Positions 1 to 12,188 of a stretch of DNA of 64,000 nucleotides are shown piece after piece. The position numbers and the translations under genes are program-made. Source of the DNA: Zygaena filipendulae (lineage: Eukaryota > Arthropoda > Insecta > Lepidoptera > Zygaenidae); NCBI GenBank assembly GCA_907165275.2, contig OU015669.1:9446501-9510500 (forward strand), read 5' to 3'. The notes below the pieces were generated by a model. It made no database searches and was not told the origin of the DNA. It saw nothing but the letters and a program-made list of their open reading frames with translations. The first letter of the stretch is position 1; each line of letters starts with the position of its first letter.

Positions 1-977
1 ACTAAAAAATTCTTTTTTGTCAAGTAGCCAATTATCTGAAATTACAATACTATATATTTATTATACTACGGGTACTAATGTTATTGTTATTATTATATTA
101 TTAATTTTTAGAGTTTCTGAGTGAGTCCTGAAATTTGCACAGATGAACAGCACAGGGGAACATCTACCTATATATAATATCTAAATAAATAAGTTTCATA
201 AAAACCAACTCACCATCCACAGACCACATGCATTTTGACGACGAGTTCAACAACAAAACTTTGTCAGAAAACCGTTTGCGCGTTCATTGTCAAAGCCAAA
301 CGTACTTACTTCCCCGGATTCCGTTGCGCCGTCCCAAGGGGATGTGCTCCAGATATACCTCACGTATTATATTACCACTATTAAAGTTGCTCGTGCACAC
401 CTATAATAGCTGCTTCCCTAAATCCAAGTAAAAACGTTAGGTATACGGGTGATTTAATAGTAAATTTTAGAACAAGTGCACAAAACGAACCATTTTCAAA
501 CGAGACTTTTAGCAGCCCGAGCCGAAGGCGAGGGCTGATAGCAATGTCGAGGACAAAATGGTTTTGTGGACGAGTTATAAACTCTGCTTTTCACTTCGAT
601 TGCGAAGAAATAATACAGTAGTAACATAATAGTAGGTATATATAATAGTAATAATAATAATATTTCTTTGATTGAAATTCAAAGCAAAATTAGTATAGTT
701 TTGAATATTGAAGGAAATTGTTTTTCCCGGCATATTAACGGTAAATTTATGTATTATAAACACGTAAGGCAAATAAATTGAAGTAAATGTTATAAAATAA
801 CAAATTCTTATCTATTAACTTCTTATTGTGTTTGGCTGTATGGCTCATTTTCTTTTCCCTAAAATAGATTTATTTATGAGTAGATACGTTAGTGCCCTTG
901 TGCACAAAATTCGATTTTTTGCAGCCTATATCCTGCACAAACAAGCACTTTCAGAGCATGAGAAGTGAAAAATACAT
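1..977. other. Intergenic stretch, no gene seen
   Basis: AT-rich sequence. The open frames at 228-431 (+) and 575-772 (-) have no recognisable domain and are best treated as chance. No RNA gene or clear mobile element was recognised. Confidence 0.5.
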
Positions 978-980
978 TAA

Positions 981-1106
981 CGACCGCACTCAGAGTCGTT
1001 TCAATGATTACTAATTTTCATTCATTCAATTATTGTTAATTTACATTAAACTAAATTTAACTTAATTTGTTTAATTAAGTAATCATTGAAACGCTGAGAG
1101 CGGCCG
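981..1106. mobile_element. Short palindromic Harbinger-like MITE (diverged copy)
   Basis: The ends CGACCGCACTCAGAG and CTGAGAGCGGCCG are inverted copies, and the inner arms (CAATGATTACT / AGTAATCATTG) also pair, so the unit folds back on itself. It is the most diverged of four copies (others at 15391, 19698 and 36679). It is flanked by TAA on the left and TTA on the right. Confidence 0.65.
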
Positions 1107-1286
1107 TTAGACTTGCTGATCCCGCAGTTTACCCCGCACCCACGTTCATTAGGGAGTTCCCGCGAGAACTCCGTGAAATCCGTTCTTCCTACCTATACGT
1201 CAGGTGCGCAGGTTTGATCCCCGTGTCATTTATAAGATGAACAATTTTTATATTTCTCTTATGACTAGCTTTACCGACAATTTAGA

Positions 1287-1450
1287 ATAGAATAGAATAG
1301 AATAGAATAGAATAGAATAGAAAAAAGTTTATTTGATACCAAAAAGATAAAATAAGTACAACTGTGAGTCTTAAACTAGAATAGTTGGTACCAAAATGGC
1401 TACCACTCAGCATTATGCCGTGGCACTAAGTTTCACGACGCTGATTTTCA
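1287..1450 (-). mobile_element. LINE-like 3' end with (GAATA)n tail and stem-loop
   Basis: A GAATA pentamer array is followed by TTTGATACC (1332-1340). Its wobble-compatible partner GGTACCAAA lies about 50 bases downstream, followed by ACTCAGCAT. Read on the minus strand this is a 3' UTR stem-loop, an AATAAA-like motif and a microsatellite tail. Copies with the same architecture are at 20890-20998 and 26474-26600. Confidence 0.5.
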
Positions 1451-1644
1451 GTGGCGACCGTAGAAGGGAGATGGCTTCACACTACCAATAAGACCGTCCA
1501 CAATCTACATTTCTTAAGATAATTTAAGTGGAGATAATTTAAAAAGTAAAAATAGAGTAGTAGATAGTAAAAAAGCTTAGTAAATTATCATAATGTATGT
1601 TGCGGGGTATGCCTAAGAAGACTAAATATATAATCAAAAATAAA

Positions 1645-1771
1645 TCCCTACTAATAATACAAATGCGAAGGTAACTCTGTCTGTCTGTTTGTCTGTTACG
1701 CTTTCACGCCCAATGGCTCAGCCGATCATCGTGAAACTTTGCATACACGTTTACATAGATAGATTCCCCCA
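1645..1771 (+). mobile_element. Lep1-like Helitron, 3'-truncated
   Basis: Starts TCCCTACTAATAATACAAA and keeps the internal motif GTCTGTTACGCTTTCACGCCC and AGCCGATC. It lacks the GC-rich 3' half and the CTAG terminus. Confidence 0.65.
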
Positions 1772-1866
1772 GAAAATCTAAATACCAGAAATAAAATAAA
1801 TATCCGATGTGACTTAACAACAGCAACAGTAACTTTTGATCAGTGAACAATTTTTTTGAACCAGTT

Positions 1867-2191
1867 CTATACTAATATTATAAAGTGGAAATATTTGATT
1901 TCTTGTTCGTTTGTTTGTTTGTTACGATTTAACTCAAAAACAACTGGACCGATTTCAAAAATTCTTTAACCATTTGAAGCTACATTATCCCTGGGTAACA
2001 TAGGCTAATATTGCAATTCGGAATTCCCGCGGGAACTCTGAAATTACCGCGAATAAAGTTCTGGAACGGAGCTCATATATTACGGCGCAATCTCCTTTTG
2101 CATATACAGAAAAAGATATAGGGTACTTTTGTTCCGGAATTGCCACGGGAACTCCGAAATTAAGGCGGGTAAAACAGCGGGGAACACCTAG
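1867..2191 (+). mobile_element. Lep1-like Helitron with duplicated 3' portion
   Basis: Begins TCTATACTAATATTATAAA and ends CACCTAG. The GGAATTCCCGCGGGAACTC-type GC-rich block occurs twice (around 2020 and 2135), so this is a composite or internally duplicated copy. Confidence 0.7.
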
Positions 2192-2601
2192 TCCCCTATA
2201 AATAAACTTTTCCTCCCAATCCTTCATCTTTAACTCCTCTTCATAAAATAAAAGGTATAGCGATGAAAGAAACCGTTTGTGTACTTAAGAATTAGTGTGA
2301 GCCGTGAATGAGACAAGATATACTCGTAATTTGGTTAATTTAGATCTAAAATACTTAAAGGAAACCACGGTCATTAATTTAATGTTTTCCAACATTAGTC
2401 TCGCGGGAAATGATACAGGAGTGCAAATGAAGTGGGGAAATAGGACATATTAGAGGCGGTTAGAGGCGGTTAGAGGCGTCGGTGTTTCAGTGCGGCGCGG
2501 TGCCTCGAAATCACCCGGTAATTAGCGACTATGTACCAGCACTGGCAACACCGAATGCGCTGATTGGGGACATTATTTGATTTGAACAACGTTTTTTGTA
2601 T

Positions 2602-2811
2602 ACCCTTACATATTATAAAACAAAGTCTTCCGCCGCGTCTGTCTATCTGTCTGTTCGTAACTCATAAACTACTGATAGCGGTTTTCACCACTATATAGTT
2701 ATTCAAGAGCACGATAGAGTTATTCAAGAGGAAACTTTATAAGTATTTATTCTGGAGTTGCAGTGAGAAATCCGAAGTTATCGCGGGTGAACCCGCGTTG
2801 GGTACAGCTAG
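2602..2811 (+). mobile_element. Lep1-like Helitron
   Basis: Starts ACCCTTACATATTATAAAA, has the GTCTGTCTATCTGTCTG motif, a GCGGGTGAACCCGCG hairpin and a CAGCTAG 3' end. Confidence 0.65.
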
Positions 2812-2984
2812 TGGTTTTTACATTGATGTTTGGTTAAGAACTGTCGTTACATAAAAATCACGTTGAGATAAAGTTTAAAAATGGAGTTATATACGGACCA
2901 TCAGTAAATAATCAGACAAATTAGAAATCGAACTGTTTAGGGGTCAGTTGAAAAATTTGCCCTAAGAAAAATATTTTTGCGAAG

Positions 2985-3214
2985 ATGACAGTACATAACT
3001 GTTTTAGGAGTTCCCGAGGAAATCCCGAATCAATCAAACCGCAATCGCGCGCTGTTTTATACCTCTTTAAAAGTATAGCTAATAGTATCTACCAAATTCT
3101 GATTTGCCATTTTCTATCCTCGGTACAATCCAAAATGGAGACAATTTTTAGACGGACAAATTACATAAATAAATTGCCCGGGAAAAATATTAACAATTGT
3201 ATGTATATTCATAA
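2985..3214. other. Open frame without support
   Basis: An 88-codon open frame (2985-3251) runs into the following MITE. It has no recognisable domain and contains a Helitron-like GGAGTTCCCGAGGAAATCCC scrap near 3007. Not called as a gene. Confidence 0.4.
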
Positions 3215-3543
3215 TGGGGATGTGGACTACTTTTTAAAATCAAAGTTCTAATTAGTCCGTTAATTAGAAAATAAAAAAAACAATAGACACGTATTTTTTG
3301 CTTTTTCAAATAAATTAAAATATACAGAGATAAAGCGCATTAAAGTTTAGGGTAAGGGTGTCGTGACGTCACTAGCCGCTAAAACCGCCATACAAACTGT
3401 CAGAATAGTGACGTCACGCGAAATTTCAACTCAATGTATCGCCGTTATTTTTTGATTACGTAAAAAAAGAAAAAATACGTGTCCAATATTTTTTAATAAT
3501 CTACAAGACGGACTAAAAAGTAAAAATTAGTCCACATGCCTAT
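3215..3543. mobile_element. CRE-bearing fold-back MITE, copy 1
   Basis: Ends ATAATGGGGATGTGGACTA / TAGTCCACATGCCTATTAT are inverted. The two roughly 150-bp arms are imperfect inverted copies (TTAGTCCGT...; ACACGTATTTTTTGC / AAAAAATACGTGT). Each arm carries GTGACGTCAC (near 3364 and 3408), flanking a GCCGCTAAAACCGCC centre. Confidence 0.85.
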
Positions 3544-3701
3544 TATGTGATGCTCCTCGTTTAGTAAATGAGGGATTTATAAAAACGTCGCGACATATAC
3601 AGCATTCACCACGTGGTAATCCGTTGACCTTATTTACCCTTATTTATGGGAATACCGGATTAGGTATGATATATCGTACGCATATTGAAGTAGCCTGTTC
3701 A

Positions 3702-3916
3702 GGGCCCTTATTCGCTGACCAACAACGTTCCTTGCCCATAACGCGCATCCCAAAAACACAATCGCAGCGCTCCAGATGCAATAATTAAGAAATTTATATT
3801 CTTTATGACAAAAGAAACGTTGTGAATTTTTTTTTTTTCTTTGAACACGAGGGAAAGCAATTTAAGGGGCGCCTTATCTTGACGCGACGCGTTATGGTCA
3901 TAGTGAATAAGGGCCC
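3702..3916. mobile_element. GGGCCC-end MITE, copy 1
   Basis: Terminal inverted repeats GGGCCCTTATTCGCTGACCA / TGGTCATAGTGAATAAGGGC. Internal motifs CCTTGCCCATAACGCG and CGCGACGCGTTATGG are shared with copies at 7584, 46156 and 54895. Confidence 0.8.
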
Positions 3917-4148
3917 TATTCTGGACGAGACGTAAAACATCTACCGATTTATTTTATTTATTTATTTATGTAAGTGGATATGATTTTATTGGGAACATAA
4001 AAGTCAATCAAATCTGTAGCCGTGGGAGAAGCGACAACGGAATCCGTATTTCCCGTTTAAAAATGATCCAACCTATCTAATAACTATCTGAAACTACTGA
4101 TTATTACATATTATACTAAATCGTATCTACTCATAAAATTATATATAA

Positions 4149-4357
4149 CTAGCTGTGCCCCGCGGTTTCACCCGCGGTAATTTCAGAGTTCCCGCGGGAA
4201 TTCCGAGATAAAAAGTACCCTATATCCTTCTCTGTACCCCTGACAACGTCAAATTTCATCCAAATCCGTTCAGACGTTTTTGCGTGATTGAGTAACAAAC
4301 ATCCAAACATATAAACATCCAAACATCCACACTTTCACATTTATAATATTAGTGGGA
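4149..4357 (-). mobile_element. Lep1-like Helitron, full length
   Basis: Reads as the reverse complement of the TCC...CTAG unit: CTAGCTGTGCCCCGCGG at the left and ATTTATAATATTAGTGGGA at the right. About 209 bp with no coding potential, as expected of a non-autonomous Helitron. Confidence 0.85.
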
Positions 4358-6037
4358 TTAAACCCTAAATTGTATAGCTATCTACCGGGTAAAATGGCAT
4401 CTCTTCCATAAACCTTAGTGGTTTCTTAAGTGCTACATAAGTGGTATTTTTTATTTGTAATATTTTTTTGATCGACCATTTCTTGTACAAATATACCTTT
4501 TTCTTTTAAGTTGGTCTATATCTGTTGCTATCTTTTTGAGAAAAAGGTAATATAAAACAAAAAATTGTAATAAAAACGCGACTCTACACAAAAAAGTAGT
4601 TGTTTAAGATAGAAGTATGGATTGGAATTAAACTTTCCATAAGTATTGTTAACTCATACTCGAGGCCAACATTTATTATTTTGGATTTTCATTAATTATG
4701 TCAGAAAGGCGTACTTACAATAAACGGTCCCGGAGAATATTCTTATTTTTATTTTTAAATTAGAATGTTTTTTTCTTCAAAAATATCAGTTCGCTTTACG
4801 TTTAGCAATAAAAATTCAAATTTCAACTTGTTATCTCTTGTTGCGAGTCAAGAGGTCCGAGACAAGGGCTTGTTACAATTCGTTAAGAACCTGTATCCAT
4901 GTCACTTATTTTGATCCCATTTCTCTTCCAGGGATAGATACTTTACGAGCTCTACAATATTTTTAATTTTTATTATTATATCCATGGCGTTTTCATGTTT
5001 TTTTTTTTCATTCGATTGAATTAAGGTAAGTTTAAATGATTCGGTAACCGTTCCCATTTTTAAGGTAGCCCACTATTTAATTACAGTTCAAAATAAGCTG
5101 AACACAGCGATATTTCAGTAGCTCGTTTGTAACAATTTTTAAATAAAAATTATATCCCTTTTTCTACAATATATAAATATTATTAAATTATTTAAATTCT
5201 TTAATATTAGCCGTATCTTCGTGGTTTCTCCTGATTTCGGTATTCTCTCGGGAACTCTAATAGGTAAGTATCCTATGTCACCCGGAGATACTATAGCTTC
5301 CGAGCATTTTCAGAATCTGATCTGTAGTTTTATACCTTACCTCTTACATCTAAACTTACAATCTCACGGACTTAGCAACATATTATACAAACTTATAAAC
5401 TACCTCTTTATATTATGTAGATAAATATACGAATTTTTATTCAAAATTTACATAGGAATTTAATTACGTTTTCCAGAATAACTAAAAGCTCTTACCTAGG
5501 CAAATGAAACTTGAACAAAAACCAACTTAATAATAAAAACGCTAATATATTTTATTGCAGCCACAAAACGCGCTATCTAATAAAAGCAAATTTCCTTCCA
5601 AATAAAAACGAATTAGGCATAACATCATTTCGTAGTCAATTCAAATGTAATAAATAAAATTGTGGGAAGGCAGGACTCCGACATTAATCTTCATTAACTT
5701 GACCCTTGGCTTTGCAAATTAATTTGTTAACAAGTACCTCTATATAAATGTGGAAAGGATCCTATTGTTCACAGTTCAATATCCTTTTTGCACACGTACG
5801 AACTTTTAAGGTATGACGCAACTTCATCGATAATTAAAATCGGTGTAAAACTCTTGTTTGCAACCTAGCATTATAGGTGGGTTACGACAGCAAATTCGAG
5901 CAGAGTGTAGCCATTTCTAGTCAGGCTAAAAAGGCCGATTCGTGCTCTAAAGTGCGTGTCGCAGAAGGCCAATTTCAGGCCATTCGAGGCACACACCGAT
6001 TGGTTTGTGCTTCAAATTTTGAATGGAATCCCTTCTA
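4358..6037. other. Intergenic stretch, no gene seen
   Basis: AT-rich single-copy-looking sequence. The frame at 5221-5424 begins with a Helitron-like TTTCGGTATTCTCTCGGGAACTC scrap and is not a gene. Confidence 0.45.
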
Positions 6038-6256
6038 TCCCTACTAATATTATAATGCGAAAGTAACTCTGTTTGTCTGTCTTTCCGTCTCTTTGTCTGT
6101 CTGTTACGCTTTCCCGCCCTAACGGCTCAACCGATCATAATGAAATTTTGTATACACATTTTCAGGGGTACACAGAAGGACATAGGGTACTTTTTATCCC
6201 AGAATTCCCGCGGGAACTCCTTAATTAACGCGGGTGAAACCGCAGAGAACAGCTAG
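6038..6256 (+). mobile_element. Lep1-like Helitron, full length
   Basis: Starts TCCCTACTAATATTATAATG and ends GAACAGCTAG. It contains GAATTCCCGCGGGAACTCC near the 3' end. Confidence 0.85.
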
Positions 6257-6694
6257 TTCTCACTATATCTATAGACTATAAAAATTGTAGCCTAGAAGAG
6301 ATGGTTTTCCGACTTTTTTATTACATTTCGGTTATTTCTATTAATAATATCGCTCAATATAGTATTTTGTTGATTCATTCATTCATACATACATAATATC
6401 TAAATTTTTATAGACACCTATTTGACACTGTAAATTAATATCTACGCGAAATCTCTTTGAAAATCAAGGTCCGACTGTAACACTGTCATATCTAGTTTCA
6501 CAGCCAACGTTTCGCATGACGAGATAAAACTATTTATCAGAGTAGGTAAAACATTCCGACGAAAACTCTAAAAACTTTTTGAGATAAAAGTGTTAGGAAA
6601 ACTAGTGCGCACACCCTCGTCAAGTAGTGTTTAAAAAAACACTGAACATCGACGACTGACGTGATCTTTCTCCGTGAATCTTTTTTAGATATTA

Positions 6695-6713
6695 ATAATA
6701 ATAATAATAATAA
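6695..6713. repeat. (TAA)n microsatellite
   Basis: About six TAA/ATA triplets in tandem. Confidence 0.8.
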
Positions 6714-6904
6714 TATCATTTTTATTCATCTCCACAAATTAAGTACATGAAATGTGTAGATGTGTTTAATTAAGGAAAGTAGGAGATCTGGAGCCTAATC
6801 TGGATAACCTGTATTATAGGTCTGCAGGTCCCGAACTTAAAAACAATTATTAATAGGTACAAAATATAAAAATATAAAATAAAAATAAACCGGGATAGAG
6901 ACTT

Positions 6905-7030
6905 ACAGTTCTGTGTATGAACGTGTGCATAGGTGAATTGTGAGAGTGATAGTGTGTGTGTGATATAGGGCATGCGTGTGTCCGGTGTGTGCATGTGTGT
7001 CAGTGTGAGCATGTGTTTCTGTGTGTGCAC
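6905..7030. repeat. GT-rich microsatellite tract
   Basis: Imperfect GTGTGT array interrupted by CATG and TCAGTGTGAGC. The open frame on the minus strand here is its histidine/threonine-rich shadow. Confidence 0.7.
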
Positions 7031-7080
7031 TGAATGCTTTACTACTGTATTTACTGTATTTAACTTTACTACTATATTGA

Positions 7081-7287
7081 TGGTAAGTTAATGATCGCGT
7101 CTGTCTGTCTATATGTTTGCGATAAACTCAAAACTACTGAACCGATTAAATCCGTACACATGATTTTTCATGCGGTTTTCACCAATAGATAGAGTAACTC
7201 CAGAAGCAGGTTTATAGGTATGGGTTATACTGGAATTCCCGTGGTAACTCCCAGAATACCGCGGGTGCAATCTCGGGGGACATCTAG
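7081..7287 (+). mobile_element. Diverged Lep1-like Helitron
   Basis: GTCTGTCTGTCTATATGTTTG, AACTACTGAACCGATTAAA and a 3' end ...GGGGGACATCTAG. Confidence 0.6.
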
Positions 7288-7583
7288 TAATATACTGTTA
7301 AGAAGCTTCCTCTTTGACTGAGCAACGATCGGCTGAAATGCGAAACGAAAAGAAAAAGAAAAAAAAGAAAAATTTGGAAAACAATTTCTTTTTGCAACAT
7401 GAAGACTTAGAAACAATTTTTCCAAATTCTATAAGGGAGTAGAAATATGAAAAACACCGTAATTTTTGAAGTTAGAACCATGAAAATCAGTATTTATGAT
7501 CTTCTTTTTACTATAAATCCTATTTTGGTTTTGATTTTGGTAGGTATTTTAACCATTGAGTGTGATAAAATGAGGAGAGAATA

Positions 7584-7803
7584 ACGCCCTTATTCACTTT
7601 GACCATAACACGCCGCGTTAAGATAAGACTCCACAAAAATTGTTTTTCCCTTGCGGTCAATGAAGTTTTACTTTAAAAAAATACATTTACAACGTGTACA
7701 GAATATTTACTTCTAATATTTTGGCACCTGAAGCGGTCGTAATTGTATATTTAGGACCTCGTTATGGGCAAGGAATGTTGTTGGTCATAGAGAATAGGCG
7801 CCC
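7584..7803. mobile_element. GGGCCC-end MITE, copy 2 (inverted relative to copy 1)
   Basis: CGCCCTTATTCACTTTGACCA at the left and TTGGTCATAGAGAATAGGCGCC at the right. The internal TTATGGGCAAGGAATGTTG is the reverse complement of the 3702 copy. Confidence 0.75.
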
Positions 7804-9180
7804 AGTTATTTGTCATAGTTTCCAACTGAATAGAATAAAGTAAGAGTAAATCAAATTTAGTTCTTGGAATAAGAGATTAGATACTTTCATCTTGATAGTG
7901 AGTAGGCTTACGGAAATTAGGAAATTGACGCCAACTTTGATAAGAGATAATAAGGACAAACTAGTTCGTTTTCTCCATGAACGCATCAGTCAGGAAGTCA
8001 TTGATCATTTATCTTTACTTAAATATTTCTATTAGTACACCCTTTCTGGGATAGCGTAAAGATAACGAATGAACGAGTTTCCATTCGTTAATGAAAACCT
8101 CGTGAACTACAATCGTAATTGTTTGCAGTAACTGCACGACAAACCGATATGTTTTAAGCTGAATTATATAGCAATACATCACTGAGAATCTCGTTCAAGT
8201 CTTTAGCACTACCGTTTTTAGATATTTTTTTTTAAATTCCAATGGACGTCACTGATTTAATAATAATTGTACTCGAATTACAATTAATAGTTAGCATTAA
8301 CTGAAAGTATTTTTGGCATTTTTAAATGTATTGTTTAGCGGGCGAAGCACTCTAGATTTCTTTATTAGATTACGCAAAGAAAGATCCATAAAGAAATCCA
8401 ATAAGAGAGTGAGAGACAAGTTTTTTTTGGACCTGCGATAAGATTCAGTGTATCTACTACAAATAAATTAACGTCGAAGTCTCTAATTTTAATGCGTGGG
8501 CCACACTAGGATAGCCTTTTATTGTCTCAATAGGACACCAGCTAGTCGCCCCGCGGTTTTACCCGCGGCATCACCTATGAACTCCATAAATCAGGACGAA
8601 AGGACCATGTCGGTTTTTCGAAACGACCACATCGCCACCGCAATAAAACTAGCATAATAACAGTAGACAACTAGACATAGTTATAGGATCTTTGTCCCGG
8701 CGCGACGCTGCAAAAATTCTATAAGGAATACCGAAATTAATGCAGGCGAGGTCGCAATCCATATCTAGTTTAATCCTACATACAAGCTTTTCACGCTAAA
8801 CTGAATGCTTTGCCAAATGTTTTTTTAAGGCCATCAAAACAAGGGAGATATTTTCAAAGCGTTTATTTTTCGCTAACTGCCCACACAGTTTTTATAACGA
8901 AACCGTCGACGCCTATGATTTAACTGGCCCTATTTTACATACGATTTTGAAGATAACAACCTCAGACATAGCTAAGAGTAGACAAAGCAAGTTCGTTAAA
9001 TTCTATTGAGCCACAGTCGTCAAACTAGTAATAAAATCATAATATATGTACCTAAAAAATTAATCGATTGTTTGATAATAATTCTTTATTAGTTATTAAA
9101 TGTCAACACCCTCTTGACTTGTTTTTCTACTTTTTGCTTTCAAGTTTAAATGATGCAAATGTACCTGCTAAGTATAAACA
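7804..9180. other. Intergenic stretch with Helitron scraps
   Basis: Only fragments are recognisable: AGCTAGTCGCCCCGCGG at about 8540-8570 and an ACCGAAATTAATGCAGGCGAGG scrap near 8730-8768. No gene seen. Confidence 0.45.
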
Positions 9181-9182
9181 AA

Positions 9183-9335
9183 TAAAAATAAATCCGTTTT
9201 TCCCTTGGTCACGGCATCACGCGTGAACGGCTGGACCAATTTCGCTAATTATTTTTTTCGTTGTGTTTGCTATGGTAAGGGGAAGAATAAAAGAAGTTTG
9301 GAGTTCCTGCGATGAAAACGGGGGGCACAGCTAGT
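9183..9335 (+). mobile_element. Diverged Helitron fragment
   Basis: Contains ACGCGTGAACGGCTGGACCA and ends GGCACAGCTAG; the 5' end is lost. Confidence 0.5.
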
Positions 9336-9774
9336 GTACCTACTATAAAAAAACTTCCCTATTTGACATATCCAAAGGTCGATTGAAGATTTAATTTTTA
9401 TTTAGCGAGTGTTGCTTGTTTACGGCCAATTGAATATTTTCGTGAAATTATGTGGTTGAGACCACAGCCAATAGCTATATTAAAAAACTTTTTTTTAGGT
9501 TGAATTGAATTGAAAGTACTCACGCTTAGTTTGTGCAATATAACATAGTTGGGGCACGCTTGAACTTATAAACTTTGGTAGTCTATTCTATTTATAATGT
9601 GGTTATGTGATAGCCACCCGTAATAAAAGGTTAACGAGTATCTAACTTCAATAATATGCATGGATATTATTAAGTTAAATCCTAAATAAACTTGCTTAAT
9701 ATTGGTGGCTGTTTTACCTAGTCTTCAAATGTTTTTTTTACCTCCGCCATCCCAAAGGTTAAACTTTTGTATTT

Positions 9775-9890
9775 GTTCTTTTTTCACGTAGATAGGTACC
9801 TAAACAAAAATTCAACGGTGATACATTGAGTCGAATGTTGCGTGACGTCACGCCTTTGTACATTTTATACGTGGTTTTTACGTCTCGAGA
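9775..9890. mobile_element. CRE-bearing fold-back MITE, degraded copy
   Basis: The half-arm CGGTGATACATTGAGTCGAA...GCGTGACGTCACGCC matches the arm of the other copies. The second arm has decayed to TTTTACGTCTCGAG. Confidence 0.55.
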
Positions 9891-10679
9891 ATGCCAAACT
9901 TTATGACTTTAATGCAAAAATCTAAGTATTTAAGTACTGGCTCTCTGTTCATCGTGACGCAGACCGAAAATAGACGGGGTGCCATCCGCTCTAATATAAT
10001 TGATTGTTTATTTACATTGACTAGGTATATCGACAATAATGTTTGTTTATTATTTGTTTTATATTGGGTTTTTTATGCCTGGAATAAAAAGATTTATTAT
10101 TATTTATTATTATTATTATTAATTTGCAAAGCAAAATATAGGTACCTACTTCGTGTCTATTAATATTGTTTTCATCTTACTGATGAAAAACTAAATGAAA
10201 TTTCGATTTTCACATCCCGACCACATGGCTATTGTCCAACAAGTTTTCACAAAACGTGATTATTAGCAATTGTCACCAATTGTTGTCTAGTTGCATTTTG
10301 GTTGTCATCAAATAATTTCACGCTAAACTTCACTGTATTATGTATGAGTTAGCAGTCAATTTGGCGTGCAGCCACCGCACACGACTGTAGTTCGCGATGT
10401 TTTAATTAACGAATGTAAACTCGCTCATACGTTATCTTCACGCTGTTCCAAAATAGCGTGTTTTAAATAAAATACATAGAAATAGATATATAATATCATT
10501 GAAAAAATTGGTCATCGACTCTTCGACTGGCACATTTAGAGTAAAACTAGGTAAGGTAAGTTAGATCATCGGCTAGTTTTCATACGAATATTTTCTTACA
10601 ATATTACTGTATTTTTTTTACTTTGCTACTTTATCCGCCACATTATTTAGATAATAATATTTTTTTCTTATTACACGAA

Positions 10680-10950
10680 TACTAAAATTTGGTAAAAAAT
10701 AACCCGCATGAGTTTCGGAAACTCCAAGGTAGCCTAATTTACTCCTTATAACATCAGCTAATTAGCACAGTGAAAGTCCCGTCGAGATTGGTCCAACTTT
10801 CGGTGAATCACCCGCGTGAGATTCGGAATTCCCGCAGGAACTTCAAACTTCTTTTATTCTTCTTCTCCTTACAATAACAAACACAACAGAAAAAGAGTGA
10901 TTATCGAAATCAGTCCAGCCCTTCACGCGTGATGCCATGACCAAGGGAAA
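10680..10950 (-). mobile_element. Two partial Helitrons of the 'GAGTTTCGG' subtype
   Basis: CCCGCATGAGTTTCGGAAACTCC, then TTACTCCTTATAACATCAGC, then a second CCCGCGTGAGATTCGGAATTC head. The same subtype occurs at 21450, 23208, 28264 and 38150. Confidence 0.5.
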
Positions 10951-10975
10951 TAGGGATTCATTTTTATGTATATAT

Positions 10976-11327
10976 ATACAACGTGTTAATGAATTAACTG
11001 AAAACCTGATACACCCTATTTAAAAAATAAACAATAATATGATTAAAATATATTTTATGTCCAAAAAATTTATACTTTAAAAGTTATTCAACATTAGTTT
11101 GGAGGTGACCTATCTACGAAATTCCAAGCGCTACGCCCGCGCCTACCGGTTCGAATTTTTTGCTACGAGCGGCGTACGCGCCAAATATTGTAATAAAAAT
11201 AATTTAGACATGGACTAATAAAAATTAAAAAATATAACCTATATTAAAACATAGTGCGATCAATTCGCTAGTTGATTCTGAGCAAACTACTTTCTAGTTT
11301 TCAGTTAATTCATTAACATGTTGTATA
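10976..11327 (+). mobile_element. 350-bp TIR MITE 'ACAACGTG', copy 1
   Basis: Terminal inverted repeats TACAACGTGTTAATGAATTA / TAATTCATTAACATGTTGTA flanked by TA-rich sequence. The internal GC-rich island CGCTACGCCCGCGCCTACCG is shared by all copies. No coding capacity. Confidence 0.85.
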
Positions 11328-11691
11328 TATATAGATTCGTTCCAAAATACCGCGATCGACTTTCAAAGTAAAAAATCTATTTTAGGTCTATTTCTCGATC
11401 TTCCTACATTTATTTCGACAAATGATTTCTATTGTTAACACCTCCACCTGCCATATATCCTGGACAGCGATCTGCGACCTTTTTACCCGACTCGGAAGTG
11501 AGGTATTGTGGACTATTGACCCTTTTGTATGATCAAAACGAACATTTTATCTAACGTCTCATATAAACTGGCTGTAGGTACCTACTTGAGACTTCAATCG
11601 TATGTCTTATGATTTTGTCGTGGCCAAGAGTGATTTTCTTGATGAAAGTACTAAAATAATTAACCAATTTATATCAAAAGATATACAACGT

Positions 11692-12036
11692 GTTAATGAA
11701 TTAACTGAAAAATAGAAAGTAGTTTGCTCAGAATCAACTAGCGAATCGATCGCACTATGTTTTAATATAGGTTATATTTTTTCATTTTTATTAGCCCATG
11801 TCTAAATTATTTATAATACAATATTTGGCGCGTACGCCGCCCGCAGCAAAAAAATTCGAACCGGAAGGCGCGGGCGTAGCGCTTGGAATTTCGTAGATAG
11901 GTTACCTCCAAACTAATGTTGAATAACTTTTGAAGTATAGAATTTTTTGACATAAAATATATTTAAATCATATTATTGTTTATTTTTTTAAATGGGGTGT
12001 ATCGGGTTTTCATTTAATTCATTAACACGTTGTATA
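11692..12036 (-). mobile_element. 350-bp TIR MITE 'ACAACGTG', copy 2 (inverted)
   Basis: Same family as 10976-11327 in the opposite orientation: AGAAAGTAGTTTGCTCAG is now at the left, and GGCGCGGGCGTAGCGCTTGG is the reverse of the copy 1 island. Together the pair forms a long-range inverted repeat with a roughly 365-bp spacer. Confidence 0.85.
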
Positions 12037-12188
12037 GTTGCTTACAGGAACATGCTCTACCTTTTTTAGCTGCCCTTAAAAAGGAAAGCTTGTGTTTTTC
12101 TAATCTGTTTGTGATTGTATGGTATGTTCGCAATATTTTTCAGAAACTTGACATACACGACCAATTTTTTTGGTTACTTTATTTTATA

